Shown here piece by piece: positions 25,650 to 37,600 of a stretch of 64,000 nucleotides of DNA. The notes beneath the pieces were generated by a model, which saw only the letters and a list, made by a program, of their open reading frames with translations, was not told the origin of the DNA and searched no databases. Source of the stretch: Brachypodium distachyon (taxonomy: Eukaryota > Streptophyta > Magnoliopsida > Poales > Poaceae); contig NC_016131.3 in the NCBI RefSeq assembly GCF_000005505.3, forward strand, positions 46,857,355 through 46,921,354. Direction: 5' to 3'. Made by a program: the position numbers and the translations under genes. Each line of letters starts with the position of its first letter. The stretch's first letter is position 1.

Positions 25650-28600
25650 ATGGCGGCGCTTCCGCTTCGCCTCCTCGGCCGCCTCGGCGGCGTCGGTCGC
25701 CGTGGCCGCCTACCGCCGCCGCTCGCTGCTCTCGCGCACCTCTCTGTCCCCTCCCACCAAAGCCCTGACCGCCAGATTCCCTCTCCTGCTCCCCCGCTCC
25801 CTTTCCCCACCCTTGTTCTCCCTTTCGCGGTGCCCGCGCGAAGCTTCTCCTGGTACTCCCGCTCCCCCTCCGGTCCCACCACAGCCGCCGCGGAGGCTCA
25901 CGTTGACGAGGACGCGCGCAACGAGACTGAAAGCGTTTGCCTGGATGATGTGAGTGCCACTCATTACGGGGAAGGGCTCGCCGGCGCGGCGGATGCTGCT
26001 GTGGTAGTGGCCGACGGTGGCGATGGAGGGGGCATGACGGATTTGGCTATGGGCGCGTTGGTTGACGTCCTCGACGGATTCCATAGTCTCACCGGACTAC
26101 CATGGTAGGCATTCTGTGGGTGAAAAGCATGCAGATTTTCCGTTACTGCTGCTGCCGCCGCTGCAGCGGACATTAATTCAAACTTAGTAGGTTTGATTTG
26201 TCAATTCTCATGCACTTACATGCCTCCTCTGTGGTATTTGCAGTTCTGACTTGTTACCCGCTTGACTTAACAGTGTTCCCTCTTGATTTGACACTATGAA
26301 CGTAAACACTAATTTTCATTTCAGGTGGATAACAATCTCCTTCTCAACTGTGGCCATGCGACTATCGATACTCCCTGTCCTCATGTTACAACTTCAGAAG
26401 ACTGCCAAAATTGGCCAACTATTTCGACAATGTAAGCTCTGCAAGCTGCTCACTATCCTTTATTGTATTAAAATGTTTGATATTGGATTAATGTCTATCA
26501 TTAAATTATTCTTAAATTTCTATTCCCTCCGTCCATATTAACTGACTTTCTATGACATGTATCTGGACGCTTTTTTGGCATAGATACATTCATATTTGGG
26601 AAAATTTGAGTCACTTAATATGGGACGGAGGGAGTAGATTTTATAGTACTTACCATCTATTAAAATTAATCCATGGGGGAATATCCCATCCAGAAGCCTA
26701 GCTATTCTTTAAGTCAAAATGTTTATTTTAGATGAGCCTGAGCCTATTCTATTGTTGTCTCATTTAATCTAGATTCCCTTTTTTTTTATCTGTTTCTGAT
26801 TCTACTCTCATATATCTCCTTTTAAAGTGCCCCCTCCATTACCCCCTCCTCTATCAGGAAGGAGTTTTCGTGATCAATACTCTCTTTTCCAGAAGAAAAG
26901 GCGAGAGCTCGGTTGCCCCTCCTTCCTTTGGAATCTTGCCTACTTTTCAGTTCAGGTAATGACAAAAATCTTTATGATAAGATCTGCTATCATTCACAAT
27001 GTCACATGGTCTGACGAGTTATTAGTCTTACATTAAAATCAAAATTCATTTTGCAAAGTATTTCTTATATTGTTTCTTATTCTTAATATCTTTTCCCCCT
27101 ATCCGTTGTTTGAATAGCATTTAAAAGCGCACTCGACACCAACTAGTCCTGCGCTTTCTTGTTATCGTCTCTCCACTCAGGTTTTTGTTCGTATATGCAG
27201 TTCCCTTGCTTTATACTGTGGATCTCAAGCATCAGGAGTATGTGTGTTAATAATCACCCTGGATTAGATAATGTATGTTCAAGGTATCTCTGTACTCAGT
27301 TAACTTGTTGCATTCATTCCAATAGTCCGAAGTTTCCTGAAAAGAGTATGGCCTTTGAAGCTCTTGGTGTTGCAAGTTGTAGCTATTCATCGATACACCA
27401 TTTTCTGTTTTACAGGCACTAGCACAGTGCCCGTGTGTTGCCATGGATAAAAAAAGATACATTACATGTTTGAGAAAAATGTCGTATGATCATCTATTAT
27501 CTTAGATCATACAATTCATATTTATTCTCATCTCAATGATATGTGTGTAATCAATAACTGATGCAGTTCGAAGGTGATAGACTGCTGCCACCAATTGAGT
27601 CTTTTATAGGATTAAAGATTTCTGAGCTATGCTCACTTTAGTAATTTGCAACTGAAAATTCTGTTACAGAGATAATAATTGCAGTCTTGATCCAATGTAT
27701 GTACTGAACACAAAAGGTACATTACTGATAAGTGAGAAAAATTGATATTTTCTGTGTTCGTATAGGAAGTTGTAGAAATTTGTTGACAAAGGTGATGTTT
27801 CTTGTGGCAAAAGAGCCAAAATTATTCCATCTTCATTAGTCAGATACACTGGGTAGTGGTAAATGTTCAAGGTTTCTGGTTCTTCATGTGTACATATATT
27901 CATATTTGACGAGTTAATTTTGTTTCACTCAATTTAATTTTACCTTCTGTTGATATTCTTGACAACTATACAGGGCGGCGTTCTGTGGTTTCATAACTTG
28001 ACCGAGTTTTCGCATGGTGCCTTAGGCCCCGTTTTTCCTATCTTAGTTGCTGGACTCCATTATTTAAATATGCAGGTACTCAACTGCTCTGTATCCAGTT
28101 TTTGTTTTACCAGAATTCGCTTACTATTTTCCCTTTTTAGCATATTACCTTTTATTATGTCAGTTTAGTGCCTGGCTAACTCACAGATGTTCCCTATCTG
28201 TGACGCCCCGTTACCTCTGACAGAGTCAGCGTAACGGAAGGATCGCCACGTATAGAGTTGCGCCAAGATCAACTTGAGAAAACAGTAGCATGTACAAATA
28301 GGAACCTTCACTGTTTGCAGACGGTGCCTTATTACAATGACACTCGAAGTGTCTTCAAAGTCTTACTACGGCAAGAGATGCCTCTAATCTATATATTATT
28401 AGGCCATCTTGACCTACCCTCCTGGTGGTGTATGCAACATAGTCTTCACCAGTGGCGTCCTCATACTCATACTAAGTTTCATAGCAAGGACCGGACTCAT
28501 CATAAGTACCAGCCTCCACCTCTTCGGGGCCCACCAAGATCATTGGTTCTGAAAACCACATAAGAAGCAAGGCTTAGTACATATGAAAATACATACTCCG

Positions 28601-31600
28601 CAAGTCGCCGGAAAGGATTATGCATGAGTTAACCTTGACAACCACCAAGCTGTCGGACCAAAAATAATTGTTTTAGTAATAAACAATTTTTCGAATTTTG
28701 CTGAAAACCATATTTTATTTGAAAAATCTACTGGCGACAGATCGACGTGGGATCTTACATCCTGTGTTAGAGGAAAATCCACAGGGCGCACTTCCAAATC
28801 CGGAAGCTAGGAGTGATATCACATTTGACTCTGATCAGAGGTGTACTGCTTTGCCCATAGCATCACTTGGTCAATCCTCGTCGGTTCACTAATCATCTGC
28901 ACACGACTAGACCAAGGAACCAGAACCAAAACCAGCCCGTACACTATCTCTGCTTCGCCACCTTGCCTTACGTAGGCCCGCAGGTCGAGACCCCTGCCCG
29001 GTAGGTCCCGCCCTAGGGTGTTTGCACCTACCTGGATACAACCACCTTCTCACCCGGGCAGAGGCAACTACTTGGCGTGGTTCGGCTCAGCCTGTCCCAT
29101 TCCAGGTCTATGGTCAGTACGGTTTGCGCCACTTTTGAAGTAAGCGCCAGTTGGTTTGTCCTTATATGATATCCCTATGTAGGAGATCTCCGGCTTTCCA
29201 TCAACCCTATCTGGGTTGCTCTACTCTCGAGCCCCCTACCACCGAATATACTCTAGCCGTAACCCTGTTCGGGCGGCATACCTAGTACCGACCATACTAG
29301 TGGATCTTCCTGATCCACATAAATATTTTTAATATTTATAAATCTTATTTTTGGTGGCATGCATAAATTTTGAAATAAGGTGAATCTCATAAAAATCATC
29401 TTCGAAGACATGTTCAAAGGATGGGACTTGCCTGGTAGCGCTCCAGTCAACTCGGAAACACAGTCCGGGTGTCCTACTTGTCCGGAGTCAACTCCTAATA
29501 TTTAATTCATAAACATACTTAAAACTTTCCTAATAATAATTGTAATAAATAAAACAAGTCAAGACAATCATGCATTCATGGTGTTAGATTTTCTAAGCTA
29601 ATCATACATTGGCATGTCCTAGTGTAGAGATGACAAAAGTGATGCATGTATGTGCTTTGGTGTGTGCTAGCGTGCAAGTAGCAAGTAGTACTTCTCTTGT
29701 GATCCTATCCATCGAGCTGGTTTTTTTTACCCGCAAAATACCTCTTTTATTCATTTGAAACTAGAGTTAGATCCTCAATAAGGAGAGGTACAATGCTAAG
29801 GGGGGGATTAGAGAACCAAGAGCTAATGGCTGATATTTTGCCAGCTGAGCTAATTCATGGGCAACCCTATTTGATTCACGGCAACAATGACCGATATCAA
29901 ATTGGACAAACTTTTCAAGGAGGCTAAAACACTCATAAATTGCCGTAGAAGCACCAAGGGGTTGGGAGGCCGCCGAGAGAGCTTGCACAACATCCGTCGA
30001 GTCGGAATTGATCAGGACGCGAGAACAGCCAGCTAAGACTGCTAGTTCCAAGCCAATCTTTACATCATAAGCTTCAGCGGCTTCGACATCCGCAATGAAG
30101 TCCATCTTCCAATTTGTGGCTGCGACAAAGGTACAGGAGCTATTAAAAGCTAGGCTAGTGGACCGAGCACCCCTGCCCCTTTTCTTTCTTAGCACGCGGA
30201 CACTCCTTCCCCCCTCTCTCTCTCACACACACACCACGCCGCCACCTCCACCCTCATCTCCCGCATCCGGCCACGCCTGGCCATGCTGAAGCTAGTTCTG
30301 GGCTCCTCTCCCTCCTCGTCTAAAGCCCTAGGTTAATTTCTACAAACCGCCACCAATCCATCCCGAAATCGAAAACCCTAGTTCTTGGGGCTACCATGGC
30401 CGCCTCTCTCGGGTCCGACAAGGCCAACCTTGTTGTCTCCCCGGGACCACGACGCTTCTTCCCCTGCTAGTCGTCTACACACGCGGAGCTACAATAAGGA
30501 AGTGCGACGGCTTCATGGTGCCGTCGCTGGCGACGTCGAAGCTGGGGTCATACCTCCTCTCCAGCTCGTCGGTGTTGGGACAGGCCGTCCGGCGTGCGTG
30601 GCCGAAGCCGACGACTACCACCACACTACTGCTAACTACTTAAAAAGTCAAGTTTCTCTCTCTCTCTGACAGTAATTTCTAGGGTTGTGTATGTGCACGT
30701 GCGAGATTGGATTCAGGTGACTGATTTGTGTGTGAACAATTAAAATGGTGATTAGACTAGCAGGGTGAGATGTGTTCTAATTCTAAATATTAGCAAAATG
30801 AGAATACTTGTACATAGAGCATATGGGTTCAATTACCAAGCTTAGCCAGAATATTAGATTAGACAATCTAGTAAACACCATTGGTATCATTTAAATGAAA
30901 CTATTAGTGTTCTAATGTGCCATTATATCTAAGTGTGCAATTTTAATCAACAAGCAGAGGCACACTCCTTTGCATCAAAGAAAAGCTCAGTACACAGGAA
31001 GTCCTTTTAATTTTACATTCCAGCCCTTGGGCAGAATCTTAGCACCTAAGGAACCCTCAAGTGCGCGCAGCTGCATGAGTGCCATTTGTGACTTGATGGT
31101 TCCCATTTGTCACTCAGCCAAGTAGCTTCAAGGCAAGTGTGTGCCATGCATCTAAGCCATACAACACCTGTCAACACCACACAGTACACTACCCACTATA
31201 AATAGCAACTTCTTCCTTTTACTGTTGTTCTTTTCCACCGACCACCACAATCACTCTTCACCTTCCTGTGTACTGAGCTTTTCTTTGATGCAAAGGAGTG
31301 TGCCTCTGCTTGTTGATTAAAATTGCACACTTAGATATAATGGCACATTAGAACACTAATAGTTTCGTTTAAATGATACCAATGGTGTTTACTAGATTGT
31401 CTAATCTAATATTCTGGGCTAAGCTTGGTAATTGAACCCATATGCTCTATGTACAAGTATTCTCATTTTGCTAATATTTAGAATTAGAACACATCTCACC
31501 CTGCTAGTCTAATCACCATTTCAATTGTTCACACACAAATCAGTCACCTGAATCGAATCTCGCACATGCACATACACAACACTAGAAATTACTGTCACAG

Positions 31601-34600
31601 ACAGAGAGAGCTTAGCAGTAGTGTGTGGTGGTAGTCGTCGGCCTCGGCCACGCACGCCGGACCGCCTGTCCCAACGCCGACGAGCTGGGGAGGAGGTGTG
31701 ACCCCAGCTTAGCAGTCGCCGGCGACGGCGCCATGAATCCGTCGCACTTCCTTGTTGTTGTAGCTCCGTGTGTGTAGACGACTAGTAGGGGAAGAAGCGT
31801 CGTGGTCGCGGGGCGGGGAGAAGACGAGGATGGCCTCGCCGGACCCGAGAGGCGGCCATGGTAGCCCCAAGAACTAGGGTTTTCGATTTCAGGATGGATT
31901 GGTGGCAGTTTCTAGAAATTAACCTAGGTCTTTAGACGAGGGAGAGAGGAGCCCGGAACTTGCCTGAGCATGGCCGGATGCGGGAGATGAGGAGGGTGGA
32001 GGCGGTGGCGTGGTGTGCTCGGGAGTTGTTGGTTTGCATTTTGTGATTATTAATTTGAAGTTTTGCATGTATCCATTTGTTATTTTATCTTGAGATTAAG
32101 TCAGCATGTCTTGTGATGATGGATACTCAAGTTTACAAGTCCATCTGATCTAAATACCTGGAGTGTAGCTTTGAACTCATGTTTGTAAATTGAGCTATTG
32201 TGGTTAGGGCTTTAAATAGTGTTTGTGCTGATCAGAAGTTGGTAGTTTTTTGTTTTTTTATTGGTTCCTTATAGTCTTTGGTCTGTTAGTGGAGGGACCA
32301 CGGTATCGAAGTTCAAGAGATCAATGCTCCAGTTAGTTGCCCTAAAACTAAAGTAGCAATCTGTTAATTGTTTTTGTATGTTTCCGGATGCACTTTCTTG
32401 GGTTATTCACAAACTATCTTCTGGTAAAAGTTGAAAGATTGTCTGTTCCTTTTGTTTCTAACTGGCTGAGAACACTACTTTATATATTTCGGTAAAGCTA
32501 CGATTTGGTGTCTATTTGCAGTAAATTATATTGACTGGTTTCTTGCCTTCCTCAGATTTCCTTCCAGACAAGCCAGACCAAGCACTATCCTGGAGTTTTA
32601 GCCTTGCTAGCAAAGGCATGTTCCTGAAACCAATGGCATATTGGATACAAGTTGCTAGTTGTCACAAGTTACCTGTAATTACTCGCATAACTGGATTATT
32701 ACTAATATTGTGTGTGGAGAACATGAATGAATGTCAACTCACTCGGCAAACTATAACTTTGATCAGTTCATTGTCAATCACTAGCACTGATGGATTTATG
32801 CATTTGTGTGGTTTAGGTCGGCGGTAATATTAAGAATATACTCTACATATTATATGTGTGTGGTTAGATTGCACAGGGTTGAAATATTTGGCCCCGCGCT
32901 GTCAAATGGCATAATTGTTCTAGTTGCATGATCAATGCTCTGCTGATCTACTATGGTTATTTTTTTTTGTTTGATATAGTAGAAGCTATGATCCTACCGG
33001 CTATGCCTGCTACCTACGAAGATGTGTAAAACCTTGCTTATGCATGGACTTTGTTTGGTGCTCCATTGCTATTACCTTGCTATCTGCAATAGCACATTAG
33101 TTTTTCTTCGTTTAGAGAATTTTCTCAGCAAAATTCCATTTAAATGCCCATAAATATAATTCCAAGATGATGTTATGTGTATCTTCATTCTTTTTATGTT
33201 CTGAATTTTCCTTGTTTGCAGTACTACAAGATGTACCTTGACATTCTGTCTATTCCCTTGTTTCTTATCGCATATGTGGTCCCTCAGGTCAGTTCTTTCT
33301 GATTTGTGTTTTATTTGGTTATAGATTAGTATTATGAACATTAGATATGACAAATTCTAGAAAATTATGTAGCTAGGAGGGAGGGTGGGGAAATTATGTT
33401 TGAAGTTCATAACTAGTGCAGATGTTCGGTGTTTGCTAAGATTTGCAGTAACGTGTGAGGGAGGGAGGGAGATATTTGGTGTTTGTAAGATCTGCAGTAA
33501 CATTCCCTTCCGTGTTACTCCCTCCGTCCCATATTAATTGACTCAAATTTGCCCAAATATGGATGTATCTATGTCTAAAAAGCGTCTAGATACATGTAAT
33601 GGAAAGTCACTTGTGCTGTCACTGGAAAACTGGGTCGGAGGGAGTACCTGTTTGGCATATTGCTCTGCAATGCTGAAAAGTTCCTCCACTTATTCCTACT
33701 TGTGCTGTCACTGGCAAACTGGGTTCCATTAAATATCTTATTGAGCCGTAGACAGCTCAATTCGTTTGAAGTAATCAAAGTCCTTGGAGCAGAGCTTGAA
33801 GCTAATGTTAAGATGTTGTTCTATAAGATACGATCAAACTCATTTACTTCAATTGTTCAATAGAAGATGTTTTATTATCTTAAACAGAATCATGCATCAT
33901 TATCTGACTGTGGAAGAAGAATCATTATTCAATACAGTTTTGTATCATTCCGGTCGCAGTTCAGATAGTGATGCATTCTATTTACCCATACTATCTTTGA
34001 TTTGCAGGGGTGCCTGATCTACTGGACTACCAATGGTTTATTTACTGTAGCTCAGGTCAGCTGTAGTTCTCCAGTTCTGTAGTTCTGTTATGAAAGCCAT
34101 TTCTTTGTCAACATGGGATATTGCTGCACCAGTTTTTTGAGGAACTCCATGCTTACATATATGTAGCTACGTACATGTTTGTTTCCCTTTGCTAAACGCA
34201 AGGAGAACTTGCAAGGGCCCGCCAGTAGTTTTTTGTATTCTTTCTTTTAGAGGTGGAAATAGAGTTATACGGTAGGGACTAATTTTACACCTTATGTGGA
34301 AAAAAGAATAACATGGGTCATAATCTGGTATAATTCTCTCATTTCTTTTGGCCAATTTGCTGCTGGTCCAAATATATTCCAGAATCTGTGATGTAGCCAT
34401 GTGCCCATGTGTACATAGCTACAGTGGTAGATTTTTTGTTGATACTACTGTTCCAGTATTCAATATAACGGTCAGATAGGTTCTTGTCTATTTTAGCTAA
34501 ACAAACTTTATTTGATGAAGTCAACATTACGGCTTTTTGCTTTGAGATAAGTCCATATTAGAGCATGTTACTGCAGATCTTACAGACGTTTGGGGGGCTG

Positions 34601-37600
34601 GCTGGGTTTTTCGGCGCTGGCGCCCCCATATGGTGTTTGGGGGGGGGGGGATGCTCTTACTCCCTCCATTCCAAAAAGAGGGCGTACAACTTTGTGCACA
34701 AAGACCAATGCAGTGATTTGCTGGGTACTCCAACTTGGTCCCTTTTGCCCCTCTCGTCACGTGCTGGCTGCGTTGTCCAGCCCCGCACGCAATCTCCTCT
34801 AGGCTCTGGCTGTGTTGTCCAGTCCCGCATGCAAACAATTAATCCCCACCATGCCGTGCGGTCGTTGCTTGCCCACGTCCGCCCAGGTCCCCATGATCCC
34901 AGGTCCCAGCTCCCCACCTCCTTGCGTGGCCATGCTCACCGGTCACCATTGCGTCTTTTCTAGAGCTGCAGAACGAGGAGAGGATGATGTCGGGCATGGA
35001 GCTGTGGGCAACAACGATCAGGATAATCGTGGGAGGCTTGGAGCCTCTTGCCAGGCTCGTAGTTGCACGTCAGCTGCGGGAATTGATGGAGTTCTTGGGT
35101 TGCCGGCCGCGGTAGCCCACCGCTCTAGCACGTTGGACGCGACAACTGACGGCTCAACCCGCTGAGTCCATGCGTGCCACCGCCGTGTCCGTGCTGAGCC
35201 CGCGCATGTCGGTGTCGAGCCTGCTCAGCTCGTCATGGTCGTGCAAGCATGTCAATGCCGAAAACACGCACGCCGGCATCGAGCTTGCTGCACACGTTGC
35301 TGAGCCCGCCCTGCTCGTCGCTCAGCATGTCCTGCCCACACGTGTCGCCGAGCCTGTGCACGCCGTCGCCAAGCTCGCCGCACGCCCCGTCACTGAGGCC
35401 GCGCATGCCGTGGTCGAGCTTTGCCGGGTGTTTCGCCGAGCCCCCGCGTGTCGTCGCCGAGCTCGCCAAGCGCCCGACGCCTTCTCTCTTCCTGCTGGTG
35501 CGAGCAAGTCCTCTGATGGGCTCTGTGTCGGCCATAAAGAAAAGAAACCAAACAGGAAGAAGAAAGGGGATCTTCAGATCAAGACATAGTAGACGATGGG
35601 AAGGAGATTTCTTGGGCTCGGAGGTCACAGCTGGATCCTGGATGTGGGCAGGAGGAGGAAGAGGAGAGGGCGCTGATTTCTTGGGCACTGTGGTGTTTCT
35701 TTTACCGAGACGGTGGAGTATTCTGGAGGAGATGTGAAGCGACCGCCCCCATAAAAGGGTTCGATCTCTGTGCTTAAGTGCTAGTCCCTGGATCGACTCA
35801 CTAGCACACACAGTTTCAAGATGTAATATCCTAGAACAAAGGTCTCAATATTACAACGCAATATCCAGAATTTAAGAGTACTTACAAACTCACATAACCC
35901 CATGGGTTAGCTGGAATTAAAACGAAAAGTTCAATAGCGGAAAGCGAAGATACAAAAGGCACATGAACACCACAGTGGTAGCGTGTTGGAATGTAGGCTC
36001 GCAACCCAAAGACCAGAACGTACCCTTACTCTTCGTCAGAACTTCCTGCATCACTAAACGATGCAGCCACTAGGGTCAATACATTGAATGTATTGGCAAG
36101 ATCACTAATAATTATATCAGAACCTACCAAGTACATGCATAATCTGGCAAGGTGGAGTTCAGGCTATTTGCATAAAAGCATCTTTGTTTCATCCTATCAT
36201 TTTAAACAAAATAGTTTTATCACTATTGGACATGGGGTAGACACACCCATGCTCTATTAAACTAAGGACACCGGATAGACATCAACGAGTGCTCCTTTCC
36301 CAAGTTCAAACCATTCATTTTAATTTAAGAAATTAGAGTGAGTGAGACTTTCCTTACAGCTCCACTATCCAGTTGCTCATAATTGTCCATGACCGGGGAC
36401 ACGGCTAAGTACTTAGTCTGACACTCTCGAGAGGTTGTACACATTCCTACAAGAAATCGACGTGTTAATCCCTTGCTGTCCTCAGGGTTGAGTAGCAACG
36501 GCATCGATTACAAGACTTTCAGAAGTCATTCCCCAGACCACGGAAGAATCACGCTCCCCCTACACAAGCTACCTCAGTACAATTCTCTGGACCTGGGTTC
36601 AAAACAACTTACTCAATCCCGCCAGAGCCCATTTAGCATGTGGTTGTACTGGAAGCTACTAAATAGGAAACTAGTCCAGTCTCGGTTACCCCAGGTGGCA
36701 TTCCACATTTGCGACGCAGGCGCTCCCATAAACATGGAGAGACGACTCATAGAAATGGACCCATAAAAATGGACCTGACATCGCATAACATCTAAAACCT
36801 CAAAGCCGTCCACCCAGGATGGTTCATTGAATTAATTGTTTTGCCGTACTCTAATAAAACATCTCATTTCCATAAACATAACATTATCATAATGTAGTAA
36901 TTTCCCCCACGATACTACCATAGCTTAGCATTCAACTACAATCGATGGCAAATTGGTAGCAAGGTAATCGCAAGGGTAGCACTATACTACTTGCGATTTA
37001 TAGCTAGCATAGAGGTACAAATAATATTCCTAATGCAACTAACAAAACAACTAGTGCATACTAAAAAAAATATTTAGGAGATGATCAAAGTGAACTTGCC
37101 TTGTCCAAGGTTGTGGTAGTTCTCGCACTCTTCGCAACAACAAAGTTCACAATCCACACAATTTAAAATAAAAGAATACACACACATATAAACATGCTAT
37201 TCAATACAAAAACATGCCATGATGCAATAGTCATGAGGATGCACACTTAGGTTGGTTCTAAACTTAACAAGTTTAGTTTCTGTTTTACAGAGCTCCACAA
37301 AAGGTTTGGATAGATTATACACTAATAAGCAAATGCTTCCTTGTACAAAACAAAGGTGAGTTTTAATTAAAAGTTTATTTGATTTTTTTTATAAGGCATG
37401 GTGCAAGATTAATTTGGTATGGCAATATTATTTACAAAATAATTTCCCCTTTGGGCCTAATGGACAGAGTATACTCAAAACATTTTTCAACATGCTAACA
37501 TGTTCAAAACTAGTTTGAAACAATTCATATGAATTTTAGACCATAATTAAGCATTCTGCAACTTGGTTCTGTTAAAGTTGTTCAAAGTCAAAATTAAACT

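Noticed and set aside
27415..27450. CACTAGCACAGTGCCCGTGTG motif in OXA2 intron 4
   Set aside because: Resembles a common grass repeat terminus, but no second end could be found, so no element is called.
30385..30669. Short ORF starting at ATGGCC in the palindrome arm
   Set aside because: Looks like a gene start, but both arms run into early stops and differ by frameshifts. Kept as part of the repeat, not as a gene.
35233..35811. Minus-strand ORF of 192 codons
   Set aside because: It lies in a GC-rich, repetitive part of the split TIR element and runs into the solo LTR; composition explains it.
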